Positions 13,300 through 26,489 of a DNA stretch of 64,000 nt are shown here, one piece after another. Under the pieces are notes generated by a model. It worked only from the letters and a program-made list of their open reading frames with translations. It was not told the origin of the DNA and searched no databases. Each line of letters opens with the position of its first letter. Position 1 is the first letter of the stretch. A program made the position numbers and the translations under genes. Source of the DNA: Bretschneidera sinensis (lineage: Eukaryota > Streptophyta > Magnoliopsida > Brassicales > Akaniaceae); contig CM043700.1 in NCBI GenBank assembly GCA_023935145.1, forward strand, positions 26,134,001 through 26,198,000, written 5' to 3'.

Positions 13300-14922
13300 T
13301 TCTTACCAATTCACAAACTAACAAAAGAAAATAAATCGAAAGCAAATATTGAAAGCAATTAAAACTTTTGAGATAATTTTTTTTTTATTATAGAAAAACC
13401 TTCGTTTGGATGGCCAAATAGCTATGAAAAATCAGAAAATTAGAACCTTTGATTACTACTTGATGCCACCAGTAAAGAGGAGTTGAGTTTATATAAAAGC
13501 TGAAAGAGAGAGTCCTCTTAGCAATAGATAAAACTAGTTTGAGTAGGATTAAACTTGAATTAAATAAATTCTTATCCTAATTTTAAAGAGGAGTTTATCC
13601 AAATTTACAGAAATTTGTGGCTTGATCTCGAATGAGCATGAATTCACGTTTGTTTAGAGTTCTTTGTTTTTTGCGATGATTTGGATGTTTGAGAATTGAA
13701 ATTATTCGTGACCTTTTGATTTTGATATGATAAAGCTTCCTTGTGTTGTAGAGCCTTGGGGCTTGAATCCAACAAAATCTTGTTACTTGGAGCGCTCCTC
13801 CCTTGAGTCTTGTAGCCGTTTCTGTTTTTAGAGGTTGGTAGAAGAGTTCAATTTAACTTGAATCACCATTCATAATTATCTCTATTTATTATTTATTTAT
13901 TAGAGATAATATGATTAAATTTGATTGATCAAAATCTTATGACATGTGGCAAGTATTAATTGGTTTGTCTGTATCATAAAAAGACACGAATAATTGATTC
14001 TTTAAAAATGTTTGAATGGACTCATTAGATATGACTTGACAATTTGTAATCAGTTCAAAATTTTCTTATCTACACTTAAGTTTGGGTTTTCATTTAATTT
14101 TCTTTCTATAGCATCTCACTAGTATGTTTTATTTTATTCTTTTATTTATAGACAAATAGTGATGAAAAATAACCAAAATTTTCATGTGTCAAATTGTTTT
14201 AGATTTTTACTGAGAATGACATACTGTAAACTCGTGTAACGTTATGCTACGAGACAATGAAGGAATAACGGAAAAAAAAATAATTCTAATAGCTTTTTTT
14301 TCTTTTAAATTTCTCACTTAAAATAAGAGTTGATTGTAACTTGAGCTGAAAATAATTTTTTATTTTACAGTTTTGAATGCCAATTTAATCCCCATTTGAG
14401 AACTAAGCTTAACATTCAAGTTTTTTCAATTAAATTACAAAAAAAGTATCCGTTTGTTTTCTCGTAAAATGATTTACATCCTGATTTATTTTACATTGTA
14501 AAATATTTTACATGAAAAATAAATATTTTCCTATATTTTTTTGTTGTTGGGCTATACAACTTAAAATGATCTTGAAAATGATTCTATTTTACATTCCATT
14601 GTTTGGAATTAAAAAAATACTTGATTGAAAATAAATTAATTTGTAGAATAATACTACATTTAGACATGATACTTATGAACAATAATACCATATAAAAAAT
14701 CATGTGCATGTGAATATAATAAATGCACAAATAATAACAAAAGAGAATTTATAACCTTAAAAAATTAAATATCAAATAAATTATTACTTTATTTCATTTA
14801 TTAAATAAATTAAATATTAAATTAATAATAAGTCATATTGTGTATCTAAAAATAAATATATGTATAAATATTAAAAAATAACATATTACATACAATGAAT
14901 AATATACCTGCCGCGTTTCATA

Positions 14923-15190
14923 GGGATTTCGGTTCTCTCAATTTTGAAAAGGAACTTTAGAATCAAGTTAAGCTCATCTTAACTCTTCAATTGTTTTTGG
15001 ATGGACAAGATTTTGCCATAAAATAAAAATAATGCCATATCAACAATACATTTTATTGGATTCTTAAAAGATGATATAACATTATTTTTATTTGGTGGCA
15101 AAATCTTGTCAATCATAAAACAATTGAAGAGTTAAGATGAGCTTAACTTGAGTATAAAGTTTCCTCTCAAAATTGAGAGAACCGGAACCC
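14923..15190. mobile_element. Foldback MITE with arms of about 112 bp
   Basis: The left arm (about 14931-15043) and right arm (about 15072-15183) are near-perfect reverse complements, both containing 'aagttaagctcatcttaactc' on one strand and 'gacaagattttgcca' further in. A loop of under 30 bp separates them. The outer ends are GGG and CCC. No coding capacity. A single-arm fragment of the same family lies at about 40137-40200. I could not identify a target duplication, so the superfamily is open. Confidence 0.85.
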
Positions 15191-16089
15191 GCTTCCACAG
15201 AGAGACTGATAAAGTAAATTTATTACGTATAGCAAGAAAGAAATGACGTCTAGGGAAATGTGTTTTGATTTTCGTTTCCCAATGTAAATCAAGCTACGGC
15301 AAAAAACGAAAGAAGTTGTTTTCTATATCTTATTCCTTGGTGGTGTAAAATTTGATTTTATAGTGAAATTGATTTATATTCTACAAAATACATTGAAAAT
15401 AGTATTTTACACTGAAAGTATTTTACACCTATGATTTTCCTACAAAACAAATGAAGTCACAACAAATTGTTCTGGTTCCACGGCTTAAAATATATTATGT
15501 TAATACCAAAAGACGTTTTTATCCTTACTAAATAAAACAACATCACAACATTATGAAAATAACCCTTCTTAATTTGTTATTTCTAAAATACCCATTTATC
15601 ATTTACTGCTCAGGTTAGTTTATCTTGTTTATAGTCACCGAAACAAAAAATTCTTGTTTAATTCGGGTTCATAAAAGATACATGACACAAGGTTTCATCT
15701 CACCATTGAATGAAAGTAAAATCTCTCTTTTTCTTTCTTTTCTCATACCATCCAATGGTGAAACTTTGTGCTATGTATCTTTCAAGGACTTGTGTAAGAT
15801 AAGAACTTCTCGAAAAAAAATCTCTTTCTCATTTGACTAGTTCTGCATTTGAGTCAAAATCCTTAAAGCATATGCGCAACACTCTTACCTTATGCCAATC
15901 AAAACCCTAAACATGCCATCCCCCCTATCTGTTTCCCTCCCCTTCATCATTTTCTCTCTTTCAACCTAGCAAAGCCCTGGAGACTGAAAAAAAAAACTAA
16001 AATTTCCCTATAATTTTTCCTCACTCAAAATTACAAGAGAAATCAAACCAGAGCCAAAATTCTTTAATCAAATCAATGAGCCTTGCAAT

Positions 16090-16450
16090 TTTATTCTTCC
16101 TTCTTGGCCCGAAAATGGAGGATTAGGTCTTAAAAATATTTTCTTCTTGCATTTCGTCACCAAAAAATGAATGGGTCTTGCAATTTCGTTTTCATTTCAA
16201 CCTAAAATGGCATGGGACTCTGAAAAATTCTTCCTTGCTTCCTTTGGTCCGAAAATTACATGGGTCTTCAACAAATTTTCTTCTTTTTCTCCATTTGAAT
16301 AGAAAATTGCATGGATTTTTGAGAAATTTTACTATCTTGATTTCGTGCTTTTCACCGTTAGAATGGAGTAAGTGTTACAAAAAAGTTATTTTCTTCTCTT
16401 GGACCGAAAATGAAGTGGATCTTCAAGAAAATTTTCTTTTTTTTCTCCTC
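16090..16450. repeat. Diverged short tandem repeats
   Basis: The phrase 'catgggtctt...aattttcttc', preceded by 'ggtccgaaaat' or a similar string, recurs about five or six times at spacings of roughly 45-70 bp, each copy strongly diverged. It lies just upstream of element C. No coding or regulatory role is evident. Confidence 0.55.
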
Positions 16451-16610
16451 GTGCTTCTCCACCCATGGTGGTGGATCTTGCTTATGGTTTCAATTGGGCA
16501 GAGATGATTGCCCAGTTGTGCGCACCAAATTTTTGGTGTTGTTTCGGAACTGATTAAAGCTAACTTAAAGTAGTTAACGACAAAAAAATTGACTTTAATT
16601 AGTTCCCAAA

Positions 16611-17228
16611 TGTTAAGGCGGTGCTTCACCGTGGGGATCACCAATTAATATTAATTTTGCTTACATGGCCCTAAGGCCACAGTATATAAAGAGAAGGAAT
16701 TCTTCTCTGTTTATGCATGAGTTTTCTTTCTTTTATTTTTCTTTAGTAGCCGTTGAAACAGTTCTTTGTGAGCAATATTTTCTTCGATTTTCTTTATTGT
16801 TCTGATCCGATTTGGAGGCCAATTTTATTGTAGTTTGAGCTCAAAATTTGGGGCTTTTATTCTATGTGGTGAAGGCTTCAAGTTGATGAATTCAGTTTAT
16901 TCACCTGCTTTTGTTACAGATTGTTTCGGTGAGATCAATTTAATCTTTGTTTGGGAGATTATTGTTGAAATCCACATTTAGGGTGACGATAAATTATATG
17001 TTGATCTAGAGAAGATATTTTGTGTTCCCATTATTTTATAGTCGAGATTTTTGCCTGGACTAGGTCCCATAGATTTTCTCTTTCATATTGAAGAGGTTTT
17101 CCACTTAAAAATTCGGTGTCTTGATTTTGGTGGCTTGATTATTATTTTTTCTGCCTTGGTTATTTGGTATTATTATTTTGCCTATTTTATTCATACAAAG
17201 AGGGAAAATAGTTATTTGTTTTCCAACA
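16611..17228 (+). repeat. 5' LTR of element C
   Basis: 618 bp, TG...CA. A TATA-like 'cagtatataaagag' lies near 16680, consistent with the LTR promoter. Preceded by the target duplication CCAAA. Confidence 0.96.
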
Positions 17229-17231
17229 AAG

Positions 17232-17243
17232 TGGTATAATAGC
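17232..17243 (+). other. Primer-binding site of element C
   Basis: TGGTATAATAGC lies just inside the 5' LTR and resembles the plant initiator-tRNA site TGGTATCAGAGC with two differences. Confidence 0.8.
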
Positions 17244-17315
17244 TTTTGGTTAATTGGGTTGTGAATTCTTGTGTGAATTAAAATTAAGGAAAATTCAGGT
17301 TTTGGTTTAGGTTCC

Positions 17316-20300
17316 ATGATTAAAATCACTGTCACTAATTACTCAATTTGGAAGCCTAGAATGTTGGATTTGTTATACTGTAGGGATATGCATGACCCTA
17401 TTGAAGGTGATGGAACTAAACCAATAAGCAAAACTGATGAAAATTGGAAGCTTTTGTAGAGGAAAGCTATCGGTATGATTTGGTAATAGATTGATCATAG
17501 TGTATTTCACCATGTAGCCACTAAGACTAATGTAACGACATTCTGGAGGAAGATGTAATCTATGTATGAAAGAAAGTCCACTCAGAACAAGGGGGTTCTG
17601 AGTACTTGTAAATCTGAAATACAAGGAGGTTCGCTTTGTTGCAGAGCACTTGAATGAGTTTAAGAGTTTATTGAATCAGATGACAATCTTGAAGCTTGTG
17701 TTTGATGATGAGTTACAGGCTTTGTTATTATTGAGTTCAATGCCAAATAGTTGGGATACATTGGTAGTATCAGTTAGTAATTCTACTGATGATGGAACGT
17801 TGACATTGGCACGTGTTAAAGATAGTATGTTTAATGAAGAAACTAGAAGAAATGAGCAGGAAATCTCTTTTAAGGCTGAGGCACTAGTTATAGAGAGTAA
17901 GGGGAGAAGTAAAAGTAGAAAACCTCCTTACAATCGTGATATATCAGGTGATAAGCCAAGATGGAGATCAAAGTCTAGAAAAGAAGTTATATGTCATTAT
18001 TGCAACAAGCCTGGTCATATTAGGCATGAGTGTAGGAAAATGAAGAGAGAGCAGAATAAGGAGAAAGACCAAGAAAAGAAAGTAGATAGTGGTACAGCTA
18101 CAGTTGCATCTGATGCTAATGTTATTGTTGTTTGTGAGGATGCTTTTGTTAATTTCACATGTTATGACCCCACTAAGGAAGCTGACACAAGTGCTACATC
18201 TCATATTACTTCTCACATAGATTTATTCTTAACCTATGTTGTTGGTGATTTTGGCTCTATAAAGATAGCCAGTGGTGCTTTGTGTAAAGTTATCGGTCCG
18301 AGAGATATTTGGTTGGAAACCAACACTGGATGCATATTACTTTTGAAAGATGCTAAACATGTTCCTGATGTTCATCTTGATCTGATCTCCACTACTCAAC
18401 TTGATGATGAAGGTTATGAAAGTAACTTCAAAGGTGGAGTATGGAAGCTCTCTAGAGGCTCATTAATTCTTGCAAGAGAAAATAAGATTGACCGCCTTTA
18501 CAGATTGCAAGCTAAGTAATGTCAAAACTAGGTGAATGCAGTTGAAGATGAGTCCATTGAGTTATGTCATAAGAGGCTCGGTCAAATGAGTGAAAAAGGC
18601 TCCAGATTCTATCTAGAAAGGAAACATTACCACACATGAAAGGTATGTCTCTGAAAACTTGTGTTCATTGCTTGGCTGGAAAACAGAGAAGAATTTCATT
18701 TCTTAGAACTCTTTCTAGACGTAATGTTGTTTTAGATTTGGTTTATACTAATGTATATTATATGAAAGATAGATCACTTAGTGGTGCATTCTATTTTGTG
18801 ACCTTTATTGACGATTTCTCTAGAAAAGCTTGGGTTGTTGCTTTACATTCTAAGGATTAGGTATTTGATGCATTCAAAGAATTTCATGTGAAAAATGAAA
18901 GAGACACTGGTCGTAAGTTGAAATGTGTTAGAGCAGATAATCATGGTGAATACAGGGGTCTTTTTGAGAAGTATTGTAGGGATTTCGGTATTAGGCTTGA
19001 GAAAATTATTCCTAAAACACCGTATGAGAATGGTGTAGCAGAGAGAATGAACAGAACCATAGAAGAAAGAATTAGGTGCATGCTCTCTCATGCAAAACTG
19101 CTTAAAACCTTCTGGGGTGAGGCAATGAGGACTATAGTTGACTTGATTAATCTTTCTCCTTCAGCTCATTTGAATGGTGATGTGCCAGAGAAGGTTTGGA
19201 CTAGGAAAGATGTGTCCTACAAACATTTGAGAGTGTTTAGGTGCAGAGCTTTTGTTCACATTCCTAAAGATGAGAGATCTAAAATTGATAGTAAGATTAA
19301 AAAGTGTATTTTCTTGAGTTATGCACATGAAGAGTTTTGTTATAGATTATGGGATCCGAAAGAGAAGAAAATTAACAGAAGCAGAGATGTTATGTTCCTT
19401 GAGGATCAAACCATTGAAGACTTACAAAAGATTGTAAAACCTAAGTTATTTAATAAAGAATCTGTTAATTTAGATCCAATTTCTTCTCCAGTTACAGCGC
19501 ATGATGATCACAGGGGAGAAATTCAAGGAGAAAATAAAGATGCAAATGATAATGATAGTGATATTCCTTCACTTGTTAATGATCCTATAGTTACTGATTT
19601 GCTTCATGATGATCATACAGAACAAGAAGTTCAATAATCCCCTACAAAAGTTCAATTGAGATGATCCACCAGAGAGCATCAACCTATTAGATGGTACTCT
19701 CTTCATGAGTATGTGATGCTTATAGATGGTGTAGAACCAGAATATTATGATGAAGCTATGACAGATGATCATAAAGAAGAGTGGCTGAAATCCATGCAAG
19801 ATGAGATGAAATCCTTGCATGAAAACCACACATATGACTTGATGAAACTACCTAAAGGTAAAATATCACTAAAAAATGGGTCTATAGGTTGAAGACTGAA
19901 GATAAGAGCTCGCAGCCTGGGTACAAGGCAAGGCTAGTTGTGAAAGGGTTCAGTAAGAAGAAATGAATTGATTTTGAAATTTTCTCACCTGTAGTCAATA
20001 TGTCTTCTATCCGAGTTGTTTTTGACTTGGCTGTTCGTATGAACTTAGAGATAGAGCAACTTGATGTGAAAACTGTCTTTCTCCATCGTAACCTAGAGAA
20101 AGAGATTTACATGAAGCAACTTGAGGGGTTCAAAGTCAAAGGTAAAGAACAACTGGTGTGCAGATTGAGAAAGAGTTTGTATGGGCTTAAGCAGGCACCC
20201 AAACAGTGGTATAAGAAATTTGATTCTTTCATGGAGAATCAAGGTTACAGTCGAATTACTTCAGACTATTGTGTATTTGTTAAGAAGCTTTCTGATGGTA

Positions 20301-21290
20301 ACTTTATTTTTCTCATACTTTATGTGGATGACATGTCGATTGTTGGTAATGATATTAGCAAGATTGATGAATTGAAAAAAAACCTCAGTAATTCTTTTGC
20401 CATGAAGAATTTGGGACCGACAAAGTAGATTCTTGGTATGAAGATCTCTCGTGATAGAACACATGAGAAAGTTGTGGTTGTCTCAAGAAGGTTACACTGA
20501 GAAGATTCTTAATAGATTTCATATGAACAGTGCAAAACCTTTTATTGCTCCACTTGCATGTCACTTCAAGCTTAGTACCAAACAGTGCCTTACTAGTGAG
20601 AAAGATAAAGAAGAAATGAAGAAAGTTCTTATGCTTCTACTGTTATCAGTTTGATGTATGCCATGGTTTACACAAGGCCAGATATCTCTCATGCAGTAGG
20701 TGTTGTTAGTCGGTTTCTCTCTAATCTAGGCAAAAAGCATTGGATAGTTGTTATGGATTCTTAGATACCTCATTGGTACTTCTAAGACGTGTCTGTGTTT
20801 TGGTGATGATAAACTTGTGCTAGATGGTTCTACAAATGCTGACATGGCTGGTGATATTGACTCTTGAAAGTCTACTTCAAGGTACTTGATGACTTTTGCA
20901 GTGAGAGCTGTGTCTTGGCAGTCAAAACTTAAAAAATGCGTTGCTTTATCTTCTACTGAGGTTGAATATATTGCCTTGTTTGAAGCTTGTAAAGAGTTAC
21001 TATGTCTGAAAAAGTTCTTACAAGAATTGGGCATGAAGCAAGAAAAGTACGAGTTGTACTGTGACAGCCAGAGTGCTATCCATCTCAGCAAAAATCCGAT
21101 ATCTCATTATTGGTCTAAGCATATTGATGTGCTTTACCACCGGATTCGTGATGCTCTAGATATGAAGTTATTACAACTTGAAAAAATCTATATCGATGAT
21201 AATGGATCAGATATAATGACTAAAACTTTGCTTTCACAGAAGTTTGAATTACGCAAAAAAGATTGCAGGTATGGTTGTCTACCACATTAG
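17316..21290 (+). pseudogene. Decayed Copia gag-pol polyprotein of element C
   Basis: Gag probably starts at the ATG at 17316 (MIKITVTNYSIWKPRM, a typical Copia gag opening), is broken by stops near 17455 and 17485, and changes frame before 17650. The 17650-18519 segment holds the rest of gag, a CCHC knuckle CHYCNKPGHIRHEC and the protease region, whose motif reads D-T-S rather than D-S/T-G. Integrase pieces follow (18636-18860, 18888-19637); the first catalytic Asp position reads YTN instead of the usual TD. Reverse transcriptase (20000-20428) keeps YVDD, and RNase H runs 20886-21290. Several stops and frameshifts separate the pieces. It is a dead copy. Confidence 0.92.
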
Positions 21291-21305
21291 TCGAAAGAGG
21301 GAGAT

Positions 21306-21934
21306 TGTTGAGGCGGTTCTTCACTGTGGGGACCACTAATTAATATTAATTTTGCTTACAAGGCTCTAAGGCCACAGCATATAAAGAGAAGGAATTATCC
21401 TCTGTTTATGCACGAGTTTTCTTTCTTTTAATTTTCTTTAGCAGCCGCCAAAGCAGTTCTTTGTGAGTAATATTTTCTTAGATTCTCTTTATTGTTCTGA
21501 TCCGTTTTGGAGGCCGATTTCATCATAGTTTGAGCTCAAAGTTTTGGGTATTGATTCTACGTGGTGAAGACTTCAAGTTGGTGAATTCAGTTTATTCACC
21601 TGTTTCTGTTACAGCTTGTTTCGGTGAGATCAGTTTAATCTCTGTTTAGTAGATTATTGTTGAAATCCACCTCTAGTGTGACGATAAATTATATGTTGAT
21701 CTTCTAGTTGATTTAGGAAAGATACTTTGTATTCCTATTATTTTATAGTGGAGATTTTTGCTTGGATTAGGTCTCGCGGTTTTTCCCTTAAACATTGAAG
21801 GGGTTTTCCACGTAAAAAAATCAGTGTCTTGATTTTGGTGGTTTGCTCATTATTTTTCCACTGTGGTTAGTTGGTATTATTATTTTGCCTATTTTATTCA
21901 TACAAATAGGGGAAATAATTCTTTGTTTCCAACA
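21306..21934 (+). repeat. 3' LTR of element C
   Basis: 629 bp, same ends as the 5' LTR with many substitutions and small indels. Followed by the target duplication CCAAA. Confidence 0.96.
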
Positions 21935-22180
21935 CCAAACAACACCTTTGAGAGCTAAGACACCTTTTATTGTGTGTTCTTCCATAGATAAGGATGTGGT
22001 TGCATGGATGAGATTGCTTTTGACTGGAACAAGGAGCTTCTGAATATCGTTTTGAATGACGCAGAGAAGGAAATTCTGAAATGTTTGTTGGTTTGGCTTG
22101 CAGAGGGTGAGGGAGACGAAGAGAAGGGATGTCAGTGTTTATGGTTTTGATTAGCAGAGGATATTTTAAGAATAACAAAT

Positions 22181-22489
22181 TGTAAGTTTAAAGATGAAAG
22201 AACAATTTGATAAATGAGATTTCTTAGAACAAAAGTAAGAAAATAGAGGAAGATATACGGGAATGCAAACTGGGAATTCAAATCATTTATAATGCATCAA
22301 GCTTATATTATATAAAAAAACTGAACAACTAACAAAGTGGCCAAGAATCAAGCCATGAAGCACTGCTCGACATAACAAATTAACCATTTTCTATAAACTA
22401 GGAACCATAACTTGACTAAGTAAAAAAAAACAAATAAAACACGTGGGCAACAAAATGTGAGGTAGTGATCCTGATGCAAATAACCAACA
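22181..22489 (-). repeat. 3' LTR of element D
   Basis: 309 bp. In plus orientation it starts TGTAAGTTTAAAG and ends ACCAACA. It lies downstream of the RNase H coding end at 22502. Confidence 0.95.
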
Positions 22490-22501
22490 CTCATCCTTGC
22501 A

Positions 22502-25500
22502 TTAGGAGCTGCAAACTCCAAGTCTCTGCCTAAGAAGCTCAAATTTGTTTGCTGGCAGAGGTTTTGTGAAAATATCTGCAAGCTGATCTTCAAATCTGCA
22601 ATAAACCAAACTCACATCTCTTTCTTTCTGTATTTCTCTTAAAAAGAATAGCTTAATCTTAAAATGTTTAGTTTTTCCATGAAAAACCGAATTATCAGAT
22701 ATTGCAATTGCAGCCTGATTGTCCACAAATAACTCTGCATCATTCAGTTGCTTCATATGTAAATCACATAACAACTTCCTCAGCCACAATACTTGATTCA
22801 TTCCTGCTGTAGCAGCAACAAATTCAGCCTCTGCAGTAGACTGTGCTATAATCTTTTGTTTCTTGGAACACCAAGAAAACACACCTGATCCTGGACTAAA
22901 GCATTACCCATATGAACTCTTCATATCATCCACAGATCCACCCCAATCATTGTCAGAAAATCTCATCAACTTGAAGTTTTGACACTTCTTGAATTTTACA
23001 CCAAAGTTAACAGTCCCTTTGATGTACCTAATGACTCTTTTTGCTGCTTTAAGATGCATTTCACTAGCACAATGCATAAAATAAGAGAGAATGCTTATAG
23101 AAAAAAGGATATCTGGCCTGGTTGCAATTAGGTACATTAGACATCCAACCATGCTTCTAAAATAGCCTTCTTCGACTTTGTCTATGCCATCCTCCTTACT
23201 TAAGCTTTCCTTATGACTCATCGGTGTAGCTGTTGCTTTGCATTCCTCAATACGAAACTTTCTAAGTATTTCCTTAGCATACTTTCTTTGACAAATGAAA
23301 ACTTCTCCTTCATCTTGTTTGATCTCCATACCAAGGAAATATGTCATCACACCAAGAGCTGTCATATAAAAAACCAGCATCATCTCTTGCTTGAATTCAT
23401 CAAGTTTGGCATTGTTACTTGTCACCAACAAGTCATCCACGTACAATGACACAATAAGAAAGTCATTCTCTTTTTTCTTAACATAGAGAGTGACTTCTGA
23501 TAGGCTTTTTGTAAAACTCAAGCTCAATAGATGATCATCTATCCTACTATACCAGGCTCTAGGCGCTTGTTTTAAGCCATAAAAAGCCTTTTTTAATAGG
23601 TACACTTTGTCTTCATGTCCTTCTTCAATGAATCCTTTTGGTTGCTCAACAAAGATCTCCTCCTGCAATAGACCATTTAGGAAGGTTGATTTTACATCTA
23701 ATTGGAACACTTTCCACCCATTTTGGGCTGCTATAGCTAACACTAGCAGAATAGTGTCTAATATAGCAACAAAGGCAAATGTATCTGAGTAATCAACTCC
23801 AAAAGCTTGAGCATACCCCTTGACAACAAGCCTGGCTTTGTGCTTGTTGATGGATCCATCAACATTGAGCTTGGTTCTAAACACCCATTTTACTCCAATG
23901 AATTTTCTATCCTTCGGTCTATCAACTAGCTCCCAAGTCTTGTTCTTTTTTATCATTGACAACTCCACCTCCATTTCCTTCTTCCATTTCTAGTCTTTAA
24001 TGGCTTCTTCATAACCCGCAGGTTCATAAATGGCCACATTGCATCTTTGATAGATATCATAGAGCGGTCTTGTTCCACGGATTGGTGGATCATCTTCCAA
24101 ATCCTCTTGCCACTGTTCAGGAGCTTGGATTTCTGTTGTTTGGAAGGGGAGACCTGATTTCTGCATGCTTGTGGATGTCTTTTGTGTCTGTTCCCAGTTC
24201 CACTTCTCATCTTCATTGAAGAACGCATCTTTACTAACATTTAAATTCCCTTTTTGAGGTTGATACACCTTGTAGGCCTTAGAGGAAGAACTGTAACCCA
24301 CGAAGATGTCTGGTTCTGACTTTTTGTCAAGTTTATCACACTTGACCTGTGGAACATGAGAGAAACACATACAACCGAACACTCTAAGGAAATTGAGAGA
24401 AGGTTTATAGCTATACCATGCCTTGAAGGGAGTTTTATCCTTCAATACTTTGGTAAGCAATCTGTTCTGCAAGAAAACTGCAGTACTTGCTGCCTCAGCC
24501 CAAAACTTCTTTGGCAACTCCTTGTCATGAAGCATACATCTGGTCATCTCCATTATGTATCTATTTCTCCTTTCACTAACTCTATTTTGTTGCGGATTAT
24601 ATGGAGCAGTAAGCTGGTGTTCTATGCCCACTTCCCCGCAAAACAAATTAAATTCTTCTGAGGTATATTCTTTTCCATTATCTGACCTTAGAGCTTGAAT
24701 TTTGCAGCCACTTTGGTTTTCCACAATTTTCTTGAACTTCCAAAACACTCCAGCCACTTCTAACTTGAATTTTAAGAAAAAAATCTAGCACAATCTTGTA
24801 AAATCATCAATGAAAGCAATGTAATACCGACTACCTGTTAATGATAGAGTTCTTTGAGGACCGGATACATCTGTGAGGATTAGCTGCAACTTGTGAGTGG
24901 TTCTCCAGGTTGTCTTTGGGAATGGTCTCCGTTTTTGTTTTCCGTATTGACAAGCATGACAATTCGGTAAGTGATCTCCAAATGTTGGTAAGCCAACTAT
25001 GAGCTCCTTTTTCTTCATAAGTTGCATCCTTTGCAAGTGACAATGACCAAGTCTTTTGTGCTATATCTCGGTGTTGCTGGCTTCAGTTGAAAATGCAGCA
25101 AGTTCTTCTTTGATGGGATCAAAAGAAAAACTTTTGCCCTTCATTCTCACTTTGAGAATTTCCTGACCCGTGACATCAAGAATGTGACAGAAACTATCTT
25201 CAAAGATTACTTTAAAGCCTTTTTTAATCAATTGACCTACACTCAACAAATTTTGGTCAATTTTTGGTATATAGAGAACATAAAAAATTCTCTTTGTGCC
25301 TGCAGTGCTGGTTATGGCGATTGTCCTTTTCCCTTTGACAGAGATGTAATCACCATTGCCAATTCTGAATTTAGTAATGTCAGTTGGCCTCAAATCTCTG
25401 AGGAGTTCCTTGTCATTGGTCATGTGGTTGGTACAGCCACTATCAATTAACCAACTTTCAGTCGAACTGCTACTTGTAAAGCAAGACGCCACAAAAAGCT

Positions 25501-26273
25501 GATCTTCATCCTCTTGATCTGCAACTTGGGCTTTAACTTCCTGCTGCTAAGCTTTTCCTTTGCAAATTACTGCTTCATGTCCAAGTTGATTGCATTTGGA
25601 ACACTTAGCATAAGGTCTTCTCCAATATCTAAACGGAGGATGACCATTCTTTCTGCAATGTTAGCAAGGTGGATAGGATTTGCTCTGATTTCCATTCTTT
25701 CCTTTTGCATTGGCTGATGCTATACTTGCTCCATTTCCTTCAAAATGCTTTTTCTTTTTGTTTTTGGCCACGTTTTGATGCTTGGATGCCAAAAGCTCCT
25801 TCGATTGTTGTATCCTCCCTCATCAGTCTTCTTTGCTCTTATGCTTGCAATGCGTTAAGCAATTCTGCTAAGGAAATTTTTGTCAGATCCTTGGTATTCT
25901 CCAAGGTAGTGATGGTTGCTTCATATCTTTCAGGTACTGTAACAAAAAAAATTTCTACAATTCTTGAGTCAGTAAACACAGATCCAAGAAGCCTCACTTT
26001 GTTTGTGATGTTAAGAAGCCTGTTTGAGTAATCTTTAATCGTCTCGGAGTCCTTCATTCTTTAAAGTTCGAATTCCCTGATCAAGTTCAAGACTTGCGTC
26101 CCTGTAATTCTTTCATCTCCTGCATATTCTTCCTTGAGATAGTCCCAACTGGCCTTAGCTGTTTTGAGAGACATAATTATGGTAAAAATCGTTGGTGAAA
26201 CCATTGCAAATAGACATGCCTTCACCTTCGATTTTCTTGTCCTTTTCTCCATTTGTGTCTTGATTTGTGCCAC
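22502..26273 (-). pseudogene. Decayed Copia gag-pol polyprotein of element D
   Basis: Gag is read from about 26273 leftward, with a UBN2-type segment (FAMVSPTIFTIIMSLKTAK) and a break near 26058. A CCHC knuckle region lies around 25550-25680. Protease is at 25492-25061 and keeps the D-S-G motif (WLIDSGCTNHM). The pre-integrase and integrase core lie at 25036-23990, with SDNGKEY for the second Asp and SERRNR for the Glu region. Reverse transcriptase (23974-22904) keeps YVDD, and RNase H is at 22882-22502. Five or so breaks are needed to join the pieces. Among the dead elements here it retains the most recognisable catalytic motifs. Confidence 0.92.
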
Positions 26274-26475
26274 AGTAAGATTTGCTGGGAGAGGCTAAAC
26301 TTTATAATCTTTTTCTACAGCCTCCCACAGATCCAACCCGTCCAGGTAGGTCTCCATACGCACCGCCCAAATTTAATAGTTGTCTCCATCGAAAACTGGT
26401 GGAGTCATTGATGAAAAACTGGATTCATCTTCTATTAGAACACTCAAATGAACTCACAGATCCCTCAAGAATAAA

Positions 26476-26487
26476 ACTCTTATACCA
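26476..26487 (-). other. Primer-binding site of element D
   Basis: On the minus strand TGGTATAAGAGT sits two bases inside the 5' LTR (26490-26796), a near match to TGGTATCAGAGC. Confidence 0.82.
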
Positions 26488-26489
26488 AT

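Larger units (their letters stand above)
13300..16610. other. AT-rich intergenic DNA between elements A and C
   Basis: No gene could be supported. A TATA-like 'tttatataaaagc' lies at about 13488 in what may be an old LTR remnant. The stretch also holds the foldback repeat at 14923-15190, inverted 'gtttgttttc...gtaaaatg'-type sequences near 14450 and 15450 that may mark an older nonautonomous DNA transposon, and a diverged short-period repeat at 16090-16450. The latter lies beside open frames with no family resemblance. Confidence 0.5.
16611..21934 (+). mobile_element. Ty1/copia LTR retrotransposon, element C
   Basis: A complete 5324-bp insertion. The LTRs (618 and 629 bp) begin TGTT and end CCAACA, and are flanked by the target duplication CCAAA (16606-16610 and 21935-21939). 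The purine tract GAAAGAGGGAGAT (21293-21305) precedes the 3' LTR. Internal coding runs gag, protease, integrase, reverse transcriptase, RNase H. LTR divergence is around one base in ten over the first 180 bp compared, making it the oldest complete Copia element here. Confidence 0.96.

Noticed and set aside
14450..15455. Larger DNA transposon enclosing the foldback repeat
   Set aside because: Inverted 'gtttgttttc...gtaaaatg' sequences are present near both ends, but the match is weak and no target duplication is evident.
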